A stretch of DNA of 33,800 bases from positions 1 through 33,800 of the forward strand of contig DATGZX010000247.1 in assembly GCA_035296965.1 (NCBI GenBank). Reading direction: 5' to 3'. A model generated the notes under the pieces. The model had not been told where the DNA came from. It searched no databases and saw nothing but the letters and a program-made list of their open reading frames with translations. This DNA is from DATGZX01 sp035296965. Lineage in GTDB: Bacteria > Planctomycetota > Planctomycetia > Gemmatales > Gemmataceae. The stretch's first letter is position 1; every line of letters begins with the position of its first letter. This document shows, in pieces, positions 1 through 9,700 of this stretch. Both the position numbers and the translations under genes were made by a program.

Positions 1-1
1 G

Positions 2-112
2 CAACACAGTCGCACCAAAGCCGTGTCGGAGTGGTGCCGCGAAAACCTCGGCACGACATTGTTCGCCAAACGCAAGCTGGCCTTTACCACCAGCGCAACA
101 GAAACAGGATGA
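2..112 (+). CDS. C-terminal end of an unrecognised protein (partial)
   Basis: The frame that opens at the window edge reads 36 residues to a TGA and ends in FAKRKLAFTTSATETG. It is basic and has a protein-like composition. A GC-rich hairpin follows 35 bases downstream, which fits the end of a transcription unit. The start lies outside the window, and the fragment is too short for a family call. Competing frames across the same bases are less protein-like, but the choice of frame is an inference. Confidence 0.4.
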   Translation, partial: QHSRTKAVSEWCRENLGTTLFAKRKLAFTTSATETG

Positions 113-146
113 AAGCAGTGCCGAGGCTTTCATCAGTCCACCCCTG

Positions 147-175
147 CCCCTCTCCCCCGAGTACGGGGCGAGGGG
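147..175 (+). terminator. GC-rich stem-loop, possible terminator or dispersed repeat
   Basis: CCCCTCTCCCC (147-157) pairs with GGGGCGAGGGG (165-175) over 11 positions with one T/C mismatch and a 7-base loop. It lies between the partial gene that ends at 112 and the aldo/keto reductase. No clear T-run follows, so it is either a factor-independent terminator with a weak tail or a member of a dispersed palindromic family. The sequence alone cannot separate these. Confidence 0.45.
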
Positions 176-274
176 ATCTTTCGGACAAATTGTTAGATAC
201 CAGTGCGCGCGGCGGTATAGTCCTCTGAGGCTTCTAACGGGGACGCTTGTGGCCATCGATGAAAGGAGCATATC

Positions 275-1321
275 GTGCGCTACCGACTGCTGGGAAAGAG
301 TGGCTTGCGCGTTTCGGAATTGTGCCTGGGGACGATGACATTTGGCGAGGACTGGGGCTGGGGCTCAACGAAGGAGGAGAGCCGGCGCATCTACGACGCC
401 TTTCGCGAGGCGGGCGGTAACTTCATCGATACAGCCAACGTGTACACGAACGGGACGAGCGAGACGTTCCTCGGCGAATTCATGCAGAACGATCGCGCGG
501 GCGTGGTCCTGGCCACCAAATACACGAACAGCGCGCCCGGCAAGGATGCCAATGCGGGCGGCAACCAGCGCAAGAACATGGTGCAGGCAATCGAAGCCAG
601 TCTGCGCCGGCTGCGGACGGATTACATCGACTTGTACTGGATGCATATCTGGGACCAGATCACGCCTGTCGAAGAAGTGATGCGCGCATTCGACGACCTG
701 GTGCGCCAGGGGAAGGTCCTTTACGCGGGCGTTTCCGATGCGCCAGCGTGGTGGGTGGCGCGCGCCAACACGCTCGCCGAGCTGCGCGGCTGGACGCCAT
801 TCGTCGGGCTGCAAATCGAATACAGCCTGGTGGAACGGACAGTGGAGCGCGAGTTGCTGCCTATGGCGGAGTGGCTGGGCGTGGGTGTGACCGCCTGGTC
901 GCCGCTTGGGGGAGGCGTCCTCACGGGCAAGTACGCAACGAAGAGTGGAGGGGGCAGGTTCGACAATGCCGGGATGAAGCAGTTCCAGGCGGGCGGCGAA
1001 CGAGTGGCGCGAATTGTGTCCGAATTGCGCACAATTGCGCAGGAAGTGGACCGTTCCGCTGCCCAAGTGGCACTCAAGTGGCTCATGCAGCGGCCAATTC
1101 CCGTGGTTCCAATCGTTGGGGCCCGCCGCCTGGAACAGTTCCGCGACAACCTCGCCTGCCTCGATCTTCGCTTGACCGACGAGCAGATCCACCGACTTGA
1201 TGCGGCCAGCACGCTGGAACTAGGCTTTCCGCACGACTTCTACGCCAAGGAGATGGTCCGCAGCATGGTCTACGGGGGAATGCGGGAACAGATTGTGTTC
1301 GCGTCGAACAGACAAGTATAA
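275..1321 (+). CDS. Aldo/keto reductase
   Basis: This is a cytoplasmic NADPH-dependent oxidoreductase of the aldo/keto reductase superfamily, which reduces aldehydes or ketones in a TIM barrel. The N-terminus has the family pattern LGKSGLRVSELCLGTMTFG. The catalytic tetrad is visible as Asp52 (IDTA), Tyr57 (NVY), Lys82 (TKY) and His124 (WMH). SPLGGGVLTGKY lies near residues 209-220, and the cofactor-binding end (PIVGARRLEQ) lies near residues 282-291. The length of 348 residues is usual for the YajO/Tas-like branch. The start is GTG at 275, chosen for the AAGGAG at 263-268 with about 6 bases of spacing. It appears to be a single-gene unit. The substrate cannot be read from the sequence. Confidence 0.93.
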   Translation: MRYRLLGKSGLRVSELCLGTMTFGEDWGWGSTKEESRRIYDAFREAGGNFIDTANVYTNGTSETFLGEFMQNDRAGVVLATKYTNSAPGKDANAGGNQRKNMVQAIEASLRRLRTDYIDLYWMHIWDQITPVEEVMRAFDDLVRQGKVLYAGVSDAPAWWVARANTLAELRGWTPFVGLQIEYSLVERTVERELLPMAEWLGVGVTAWSPLGGGVLTGKYATKSGGGRFDNAGMKQFQAGGERVARIVSELRTIAQEVDRSAAQVALKWLMQRPIPVVPIVGARRLEQFRDNLACLDLRLTDEQIHRLDAASTLELGFPHDFYAKEMVRSMVYGGMREQIVFASNRQV

Positions 1322-1512
1322 GTGAACAAATGCATCTGTAATTATTAAATTATGAGCAAAACACCCCTGCATAGCAGTCCCAAAATTATCAAAATGCAAA
1401 AAGCCCCTGTTATTTGCAGTTTTTCCTGCAAGCACCGCGCCCCTATCGATTCTCAAAGCCCGCGTATCTGTAAGATAAATGGTGGGTAATCGATTGACGA
1501 AGGGAGAGCAGG

Positions 1513-2766
1513 ATGACGAAGACTGGCGACTGCTTCTGCACGATTGAAGAAGCCCTCGATGAGCTGAAGGCGGGCAGGATGATCGTGCTGGTGGACGATG
1601 AGCACCGCGAGAACGAAGGCGACCTGGTAATTCCAGCGGAGAAAGTAACGCCCGAAATCATCAATTTCATGCTACACAATGCCCGCGGGCTCGTGTGCCT
1701 GGCCATGTCGCAGGCGATCTGCGAGGGATTGCACCTGGAGCCTCTTCCGGGGCACAATGTCGATGCGCAGGCAACGCCGTTCACACCGTATATCGATGCC
1801 CGCACTGGGATCACGACGGGAACCTCGGCTTTTGACCGCGCTCGCACCATCCAGGTCGCAATCGACGAGCGTTCCACGCCCAAGGACCTCATTCGGGGAA
1901 AGGGGCATGTTCCCGGCTTGCAAGCGCGCGAGGGCGGCGTGCTGGTGAGGGCCGGACATACGGAAGGCAGCGTCGATCTTGCACGCCTGGCGGGATTGAA
2001 GGAAGCGGCCGTGATCTGCGAAATCCTTACGCCGGATGGGCACATGGCCCGCTTGCCGAACCTGAAGACGTTTTGCCAAGAACATGGCCTGAAGATGTGC
2101 ACGATCGAGGATCTGATCCAATACCGCCGGCAGCGTGAACGCCTGATTCGCCGCGAAATCGCCTTGAAACTACCGACAGCGCATGGTGAGTTTGATCTTG
2201 TCGCCTACGGCTCCGTGGTCGATCCAGAGCCGCATTTGGCCCTTTGCAAGGGCGGCGTCGGCGTTGACGTGAATGGCCAAATCCCAGTGCAGACCGAGCC
2301 CATCCTGGTCCGCGTGCACAGCCAATGCCTCACCGGCGACATCTTCGACAGCTTGATGTGCGATTGCGGCTCGCAATTGCACCAGGCCATGCAGCAGATC
2401 GAACAGGCCGGCAAGGGCGTCATCCTGTACATGCGCCAGGAAGGCCGCGGCATCGGCCTTTTGTCCAAGCTCAAGGCGTACCAGCTCCAGCAGGAGGAAA
2501 ACCTGGATACCGTGGAGGCCAATCAGCGCTTGGGATTTGGCGCTGATCTCCGGCATTACGGCATCGGCGCGCAGATTCTGGTCGACCTGGGAGTCAGGCA
2601 GATTAGGCTCCTGACGAACAACCCCACCAAGGTCGTCGGCCTGGATGGTTACGGCTTGCGCATTGTCGAGCGCGTGCCGATTCAGATCGCGCCGAACCAA
2701 AAGAACAGGAACTATCTGAGAACCAAGAAAGAAAAACTCGGACACATTCTCGACGATATCGAGTAA
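1513..2766 (+). CDS. ribBA: Bifunctional 3,4-dihydroxy-2-butanone-4-phosphate synthase / GTP cyclohydrolase II
   Basis: This enzyme carries out the two entry steps of riboflavin synthesis in the cytoplasm. The N-terminal half makes dihydroxybutanone phosphate from ribulose 5-phosphate, and the C-terminal half opens GTP to the pyrimidine precursor. The synthase domain (about 1-205) shows DDEHRENEGD at 28-37, TGTSAFDRA and GGVLVRAGHTEGSVDLARLAG. The cyclohydrolase domain (about 206-417) has the zinc cysteines in CLTGDIFDSLMCDCG, the YMRQEGRGIGL active-site loop, DTVEANQRLGFGADLRHYG and LTNNPTKVVGL. The 417-residue length is normal for the fusion. The start at 1513 follows AGGGAGAG. I looked for an FMN riboswitch in the 190-base upstream gap and saw none of its conserved segments. 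The His in DDEHRENEGD differs from the commoner Asp but is outside the essential acidic pair, so activity is expected. Confidence 0.97.
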   Translation: MTKTGDCFCTIEEALDELKAGRMIVLVDDEHRENEGDLVIPAEKVTPEIINFMLHNARGLVCLAMSQAICEGLHLEPLPGHNVDAQATPFTPYIDARTGITTGTSAFDRARTIQVAIDERSTPKDLIRGKGHVPGLQAREGGVLVRAGHTEGSVDLARLAGLKEAAVICEILTPDGHMARLPNLKTFCQEHGLKMCTIEDLIQYRRQRERLIRREIALKLPTAHGEFDLVAYGSVVDPEPHLALCKGGVGVDVNGQIPVQTEPILVRVHSQCLTGDIFDSLMCDCGSQLHQAMQQIEQAGKGVILYMRQEGRGIGLLSKLKAYQLQQEENLDTVEANQRLGFGADLRHYGIGAQILVDLGVRQIRLLTNNPTKVVGLDGYGLRIVERVPIQIAPNQKNRNYLRTKKEKLGHILDDIE

Positions 2767-2975
2767 GCAATTTGTCCGGAACCTGGGCCATATACCGCAA
2801 TTGGCCATCTAGACCTGAAGCCCAGCTCATTCAGGTTGCGCCCTCGCTGAAAGACCCATCCCAACATGACCAATCTCGCCCGGCACAACTCCTACATGCT
2901 GCCCGGCTGAAACCGTGTCCACCCATAAACCAGGAAAGAAGCGGGTCCTTCTTCTGAAATTCGGGTTGGCTCGGT

Positions 2976-2981
2976 TATAAT
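2976..2981 (+). promoter_or_regulatory. Perfect TATAAT, candidate -10 element for the giant-protein operon
   Basis: The 344-base gap between ribBA and the first giant gene holds no convincing gene. It contains a consensus TATAAT in an otherwise GC-rich setting, 130 bases before the chosen start at 3111. No good -35 hexamer sits at 17 or 18 bases upstream (TCTGAA or TTCTGA), so the promoter call rests on the -10 alone. A weak inverted repeat, ACCTGAA (2813-2819) with TTCAGGT (2830-2836), lies closer to ribBA and could end that transcript. Confidence 0.35.
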
Positions 2982-3110
2982 GAGACTATCTTGCGACACG
3001 GGGAAATGGCTCGCTCGCGCCACTTCCGGGCTAGCGGGTGTTCCTCTGTTCGGTTCGCCAGGACCAGGATGGGGGCTCCCTGGATCAATCTGACACCGGC
3101 GCGGGATTGC

Positions 3111-6100
3111 ATGATGGCTTTCGTCTACGGGCGGCTGAATCCTTTGAGCTTTGCGGTGCTCGTTCTTCTGGCTGTCCAAACAACGGCGGTGGAGCCAGCG
3201 TTGCCTGTAGACCCGCCGATTCCCCCTTCTTCCGCGCCGGCCAAGCCGGCTCCCGGCAGCGCTGCAAACAATGAAAAAAAGGAAGTTCCCTCCGAGAATT
3301 CTTCGCTCGAAGCTCTCAAATTACCCTCGGGAGCAGTTGTCGTCCTTTGCGAGCATTTGACGGATGCTTTCAAGCTGGTGCCCAGGGGGGTCATCATTCC
3401 TCCCCTGGAGCTTCAAAAGCTGCAGGACCGGATCGAACAGCTCCAGCGCCAGGTGAGAAACGCCAAACCCGATGCTCCCAGCGTCTGCCGGCTGAAAGGC
3501 CACATTGAAGGAGACCTTGCCAAGATCCACGCACAATTCGAGTTCCGAACCGATCGGCCTAAATGCCGGGTGAACCTTGGTTGCCGGCGCGCCTGGCCGA
3601 CGGCGGCCACGCTGGACGGCCAAGCGCCTGCGGCGGAGTTCCGCGACGACGGTTTCATCATCCAGGTCGATAGCCCCGGCGCCCATCAGGCCACGCTGGA
3701 TCTATCTCTTCCCATCGTATCGCGGAGAGGATTGAAGGGGGCCGATCGCGGGTTGGATCTCGATTTGCCGCGTGCAGCCATCAGTGTCCTGGAGCAGTTT
3801 GATTTCCCTGCAGGCGCCTCCGAAATCCACTGCGGCAGCCGGCCGATTCAACCGAAGACAGCGAACCCTCAGCTTGTCCGAATCGAAGCCGTGCCCCTAT
3901 CATCCATCGACCACCTGGAACTCGCATGGAGGGGACTGGCTGCCGAAGGCGCTAAAGGCCGGCCCGTGCTGAAGGCGACTGGCAAGATCAACGTGCATGT
4001 CAACGAGGCCCACCTGACCACAGACGTTGACCTGACTCTCCAGGTCTTGCGGGGCGAAACGCAGCAGTGGCGCATCCACTTTCCCTTGGCGGCCGATGCA
4101 AGCCTCGACGTGAAGCTTCAGCCGCAGGACGAAGCACGCGTGCTACGCATCGATAAAGTCCCGGACAAGTATGGCCTGACGCTCGACATCCATTTGAAGG
4201 AACCGAGCGCCGATCTCATGCATGTGGCGCTGGCGATCAGGCAAACCAGGGCGGCGAACACCGCGCCCGTCGGACCATTCACGGTGCTCGAGGCGCTGAC
4301 CCAAAAAGGCGAAATCGTCATCCATGCACCTGACGAACTCCGGCCCTATTACCAGGTGGGTGACGGCGTCAGCCAGCGCGATGTGAATGAAGACGAACGC
4401 CGCGAGAAGGTGGTTGCTGCGTTTACCTATTTCAATTTGCCGGCGCCGCCGGAGCCTCCACAGCCGATCCCAGGGCTTGTCACGCTCAAGGTCGAGACGG
4501 TCAAGGGAGCGGTTGAGACGCGCGTCGCGCAGGTGCTGCGTCTCGTGCAAGGCGAAGGCGAGGAGCTGACACGTTGGCAGTTAACCACCAAAATCGAGGT
4601 CACACCATTCCGTACCCCAGTCGATCGATTGGAGATCACCGTGCCACCGGGGTACGAGTACGACAAGGAAGTTGGCGCGACCCCGTCGGAAATTGTCGAA
4701 GACGTTGTCATCGATTCGCAGGCTCACACGGGGCAGATCAAGCTTGCCCAGATGCAATCCCGGCCGTTTTCCGTGACGTTGACTGGATCCTATTCGGTGC
4801 ACTCGGGACGACAGGAGGCTTTGCTGGAGCTTCCTCGGCCGCTCGCCTGGGGCCTCGATCGAGGAGTAAGGCCCGAGCAGGAGCTTCCCCCGACCGCCCA
4901 GCAACCGGCGCCGACGAGCCATCCTGTACTGGATCGGGGCGGCCAGGTGGCGGTATCACTTCCGGAGGGTGTGGAGCTCGTGGCCGGCGACGCCCGGAAA
5001 GGCTCGGCCGTCGTTCATGATCCTTTCCATTTGTTTCTCTCACCCCTGCGTTTCAGGCCCAGCGGGCAAGAATACAGTTGGCATACAGACCGGGCGCTGT
5101 CTCAGATCGAGCTGACCTGGCGGCCTCAGCAACCCGAGTTGTCGGCGCGCACAGTTGTGGACATCACGCTGGCTGGCAAGCAGGCACGCGTCGTACAGCA
5201 GCTCCAATTTCAATTCTCGCAGACGCCGCCGGTTGAGGTGTTCCTGCGCGTGCCGGCTGAATTACGCGAACGCCTCCAGGTGATCGACGGCGGCATGCCA
5301 AGTCCGGACCAGCCTAACCCACAGACCTGGTGGGCGATCAAACTCGCCGCACCAGCCGGGAAAGAACATCGGCTTACACTGTCCTACTCCTTCGACCTCC
5401 GACCTCCCAAGGCTCAAGCGGCCGGGGAGGAATCTCGGTTCTCCGTGCCGCTCGTCCAACCCCTTCCAGGCGTGCATGGCGAGACCAAGATCCGCGTTTG
5501 GTGTGACGCGGATGTTCAGCCCAGTGTTGGCGGCGGCCGCTGGGAAGAACTGGCCACGGAGGTAGTGGCCAAGCATGACAGCGTACCCGCCTTGGTGCTG
5601 CGCGGCAATCTCGGCAGCCCCCTGGCCCTGCGCGTACGCATGTCCTCGAATGTTCCCATCGTGTCTGCCGTCGTGGATCGAGTGCTCGTGCGTGCCGCAC
5701 TCACGGAGCAGGGAGTGCAAACCTATCGCGTGCGTTTCCTCCTTAGCAAGTTGACCAAGCGATCCCTGGAGATTGCACTGCCTGCTATCGTGCGCGGACT
5801 GGAGGTGCGACTCGACGACAAGCAATTGCGGCCGGAATTCGTCGACGGGGGCGGACACGCCGCGGATGTCGGACGACTGGTCCGAGTCTCCGTGGAACCC
5901 GAACTCTATACCCAACCCGTGATCCTGGATGTGCGCTTCCGCCTGGATGTTGGCCGGCTGGAGGAGAACGCACCTTTTCAGACCGTGCTCCAACCACCCG
6001 AATTGACAGGCGCCCTGCTGCTGGGCCGCATTCGTTGGCTCGTCGAGCTGCCGATCGATTGCATCCCCTTGTACGCTTCCGGAGGCTTCACGCTCGAAGA

Positions 6101-6704
6101 GCAATGGGGCTGGCGCGGCCGCTTGCTGGCTCCGCGGCCCGTCGTCAGCGGACGAGAATTGGCTCAATGGCTAGGCGACCCGCAAGCCTCGGAACTAGGC
6201 GATGACATCGAGCCAAGTTTGTCATGCTGGCAAACCTCTCCGGGAGGGCTTACGCTGACCTACTTCCCGCAAAGATTCTGGCTCCTCGTCTGTTCGTTGA
6301 CCCTCCTGGCCGTGGGACTGGCGCTCTTCTTCATCCCCCTGCCCCGCCCGCTCTTTTGGAGCTGCTTGGCGATCCTTGGCCTGGCTACGGCGGCGGCTGG
6401 CGTTCTTTGGCCGGGGGTGCTCTCGGTTGTCATCTATGGCTGCGAACCCGGTCTGGTGACCCTGCTGGTCCTGCTGACGGCCCACGGGCTGCTGCAATTC
6501 CGCCAGCGTCGGCGCGCTGCTTCCTTATCTGGGTTCGCGCGACTCCAGCCTGGATCGTCGTTCATCCGCTCCGCGCCGAGTGATCGGCCGCGTTCTCTTT
6601 CCACCATCGATGATCCCCTCAGGGCCGCCGGCGCCGGCGTTCCCGAGCAGCGCTCGTCGGTCACCGGCCCGGGAACGATAACCAGTGCCCCTGGGAATGC
6701 GTGA
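3111..6704 (+). CDS. Giant secreted/membrane-anchored protein, planctomycete type, unknown function
   Basis: The product is about 1,197 residues from the double ATG at 3111/3114. I chose this start because a signal peptide begins there (NPLSFAVLVLLAVQTTA, then VEPALPV). A longer form could start at 3006 behind a GGGGA. After the signal comes a Pro/Ala-rich linker, a short coiled-coil stretch (LELQKLQDRIEQLQRQ), then long beta-rich regions with repeated 'LDL.LP' strands and no catalytic motif I recognise. The C-terminus has about three membrane segments (FWLLVCSLTLLAVGLALFF onward) and a basic Ser/Pro-rich cytoplasmic tail. It should be exported and anchored by its C-terminus. It overlaps the next gene, so the two are co-transcribed. 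The module after the coiled coil resembles modules in the next protein. No function is claimed. Confidence 0.85.
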   Translation: MMAFVYGRLNPLSFAVLVLLAVQTTAVEPALPVDPPIPPSSAPAKPAPGSAANNEKKEVPSENSSLEALKLPSGAVVVLCEHLTDAFKLVPRGVIIPPLELQKLQDRIEQLQRQVRNAKPDAPSVCRLKGHIEGDLAKIHAQFEFRTDRPKCRVNLGCRRAWPTAATLDGQAPAAEFRDDGFIIQVDSPGAHQATLDLSLPIVSRRGLKGADRGLDLDLPRAAISVLEQFDFPAGASEIHCGSRPIQPKTANPQLVRIEAVPLSSIDHLELAWRGLAAEGAKGRPVLKATGKINVHVNEAHLTTDVDLTLQVLRGETQQWRIHFPLAADASLDVKLQPQDEARVLRIDKVPDKYGLTLDIHLKEPSADLMHVALAIRQTRAANTAPVGPFTVLEALTQKGEIVIHAPDELRPYYQVGDGVSQRDVNEDERREKVVAAFTYFNLPAPPEPPQPIPGLVTLKVETVKGAVETRVAQVLRLVQGEGEELTRWQLTTKIEVTPFRTPVDRLEITVPPGYEYDKEVGATPSEIVEDVVIDSQAHTGQIKLAQMQSRPFSVTLTGSYSVHSGRQEALLELPRPLAWGLDRGVRPEQELPPTAQQPAPTSHPVLDRGGQVAVSLPEGVELVAGDARKGSAVVHDPFHLFLSPLRFRPSGQEYSWHTDRALSQIELTWRPQQPELSARTVVDITLAGKQARVVQQLQFQFSQTPPVEVFLRVPAELRERLQVIDGGMPSPDQPNPQTWWAIKLAAPAGKEHRLTLSYSFDLRPPKAQAAGEESRFSVPLVQPLPGVHGETKIRVWCDADVQPSVGGGRWEELATEVVAKHDSVPALVLRGNLGSPLALRVRMSSNVPIVSAVVDRVLVRAALTEQGVQTYRVRFLLSKLTKRSLEIALPAIVRGLEVRLDDKQLRPEFVDGGGHAADVGRLVRVSVEPELYTQPVILDVRFRLDVGRLEENAPFQTVLQPPELTGALLLGRIRWLVELPIDCIPLYASGGFTLEEQWGWRGRLLAPRPVVSGRELAQWLGDPQASELGDDIEPSLSCWQTSPGGLTLTYFPQRFWLLVCSLTLLAVGLALFFIPLPRPLFWSCLAILGLATAAAGVLWPGVLSVVIYGCEPGLVTLLVLLTAHGLLQFRQRRRAASLSGFARLQPGSSFIRSAPSDRPRSLSTIDDPLRAAGAGVPEQRSSVTGPGTITSAPGNA

Positions 6705-9700
6705 CATGCGCTCGTTCCGCCACATACTGGCGCGGCTTGGCGCGACTGAGACTCGCGCGGCGGCGGCTTTGCACGTTGCCAGATTGGTGCAGCCCGGCTT
6801 GCGCCTGTCTTTTGTTCTTGCGCTTCTGCTCATTGCTTTTTTCTATTTCTTCCCGCTATACGGCGGTATTCCGCCCATTTTGCTCCCGCCTCTTTCGCTA
6901 CCATTGCCGGATCCGTTGCCGCTGCGCCGGGTGCTCGTGAATCCCGAGCAAATGCCCGGCGAAATCGAACGCGCGCGTCAAGGGATCCTCCAGGAGATTC
7001 CGCGCGCGGAATTCGAGGGGCTTGTTCAGCGTGCTGCCCTGGCTGCAGAGGCCCTCAAAAGCCCGCCGCGACTCATTGAGGCGCGCTATCGCGCGACTCT
7101 GAACGAAGCGAACCTCGTCGGCACCGCTCAGTGCACGATTCTGCACACGGTTGCCGCGCCCGGCATCCTCACGCTCCAGCCATTCAGCCTGGCCCTGCGC
7201 AAAGCAATGCTGGATGGGAGAGAGGCCATCCTGGCAGATTTGGACGGCAAGTCCACGGGGCTATTGATTGAGCATTTGGGCAAGCACACCTTGGCCCTCG
7301 ATTGGAGTGCTCGAAGCGAACCTGGTCCCAACGGGCTTCACTTCGAATTGAAAGTACCCCCCTGTGCGCTGACGTCGTTTGACCTCGACCTTCCCGAGGG
7401 TCGCACTCCGGCATTGGCTCGCGACGGCTGCTTGCTGTCCGGCCCGCTACCGGGGTCGGCTCCTGGTCGCAAGCAATGGCGGCTGGAGTGCGCCGGGGCT
7501 GCACAGGTCGATCTGGTGATCCAGAATGCGTCGGGCCCGGGAGAACCTCGCCCGCTCTTACTGGCGCACAGCCAAACCAAGCAATCCCTGTTCCTGGACC
7601 GCGTGGAGTCGAGTTTCGACTTCACCCTGGAAGTGCTGCACGGGGCGGTTCGCGAAATAAACCTGATCTGTCCTCCCCAGCTCACTCCTCTGACCGTAAG
7701 CATGCGCAGCTCTACCATCGAAACCTGGGAAGTTCGCCCGGGCGCTCAACCGGGTGAATCATCCATCTTGCACGTGCGCTTGCCCGAGCCGGTCCAGGGA
7801 GCATCTTTGCCCTTCCACGTCCATGGTCTGTCTCCCGTGCTACCGGGTTCGTTGTGGACTTGTCCCGGCCTGCAAATTGCCGGCGCGATCAACCTTGGGG
7901 AGACCCTCTCTCTCCAGCTTGCGCCGGATGTTCAACTCGGCAACTGGCACGCTGGGGATTTTGTCCTTGTGAAGGCGATGGGTGATGCCGAAGGCGGACA
8001 AACTCTCACCTTCCAGTCCGGAACCCGCCAGCCGAATGTGGCACGTGATCCGGCAAGGCCGCTTCTGGATCGACCAAGCGCCCAGATTGGCTTGCAGGAC
8101 GTCGATTTCCGCGTTCGGCAGCTTGCATGGTGGCAAATTCGACCCGAAGGAGCCTCTCTTGCCGCTCACCTGGGCTATGAAGTTCTTCGAGGACGGATGT
8201 ATCGCCTGGTCGTGCGGCTTCCGGCGAACTGGAATGCCGATCGAGTGGAAATCACGCCGGCCGATTTACTGGGAAACTGGATGGTGGCCCGCGACAATGG
8301 CCAGGACAGGTTGATCGTCGACCTGCAACGACCTCTCGAGGCGCCAGCGCAGGCTGTGTTGAAGCTGGGCTTGCGACCCGTCCAGGGAAACGGGACAGCG
8401 GCCCCATACGCATCCGACGAAAACGGCGAGGTATCCTTCGCTTTCCCCCAGCTCGTTCCAGAGGGCACTTCTCAGTGGAGCGGGGGGTTAGCAATCAGCG
8501 TAGACGAACTGTATCAACCTGTGGTTTCAGCCTCCCTGCCGTCGACGAGTCTATCGAACCGGACGCTCGATCAGGGTTCAGATGGAGTGGCGCGCAAAGA
8601 CGAAGAGTTTTCGCCTGATCGACAACCACAGCTCGCTCCTAACCTGCCCGCGCCATGGGGCAATGGAACCCCCAGCTACTACTACACCTTTCGGAACCAG
8701 CCTGTCACCGGTGTCGTGAAGCTTCGCCCCCGCGCGCCCCGCGTGCAGGCGAGGTGTTCCGGTGAGGTGGTGATCGCATCCGGTCGAGCAGCGATTCTCA
8801 TGCGTCTGCATGTGCGACCGGAGGTGGGTAAGCCAACTAGTCTCGATTTTTTCGTGTCGACTCCGGTATCTGGACCATGGAAGTGGCAGGTCAAAGATAG
8901 CCGCAACTCCGTGCGCGGCCTGCAACGGCTGCATTTTGCGGAAGTTGCTCCTCAACTTTCAGGCCTTGCCGCCACCGATCCCCTCAGCGCTGCCGCCCTG
9001 CTCAGCATGCCGTCGTCGCGCGGCAGCTTGTGGCGTCTCACATTCGCGGAGCCGCTTGCGGAACCTGTCACGCTGGAGACGACACTCGACATTGCCCGCG
9101 TGGAACCTGCTGCCATTGCCGCCGCGCTGCCGGGTCCACTGGCGGGTGCAACGCCGCTTGGCGCCGCCGTCTGGAGCGCGCTCGCCCAACAAATCGCAAC
9201 CCGCGCTATGCCTGCCGAGAAGTGGGCGATACCCCTGCTGACCGTGCTCGCTGCCGACCGCATGGAAGGGGAAGTGAAAGTGCATCTGGCCGGCGCGGAT
9301 TTAGTCGAGGTTGAAGCGCTCGGCTTGCGTGAGAGCGTGCCAGGCCCGCGTTCTGGAAGCACTGCCGTCTGGCGCTCGTTCCACTACGGGCGACCGCCGT
9401 TCTCGCTGGTCCTGCACGGACGAATTGTAGCAGCCGATCAGACATCTGCGCCGGAGATCGATTCTGCGCATCTGACAACGTTCGTGCAACCGGGAGGCTT
9501 GCTTCTCAGCCATCTCGCTTTGCAACTTCATCGTTGGGAACAACGGACATTACCCATTCGTCTTCCTCCGGGAACCGAGTATCGGGCAGCCAGACTGGAC
9601 GGCCACTGGCTGCCGCGCCCGGCCAGTATCCAGCCTGCCGACAGCGGACTGGTTATCGAGCTGCCCATCGCGATTCAGACAGCAGTGCACGAGGTCGAGG

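Noticed and set aside
1322..1512. FMN riboswitch ahead of ribBA
   Set aside because: The gap is AT-rich and lacks the conserved stems and AGGAT-type segments. Only a weak TTGCAG/CTGCAA hairpin is present.
5262..6167. Long antisense open frame (301 codons) under the first giant gene
   Set aside because: It follows from GC-rich codon use on the other strand. It has no ribosome site and no family likeness. The same holds for long antisense frames at 11323-12111, 22086-22835, 30010-30939 and 30707-31537.
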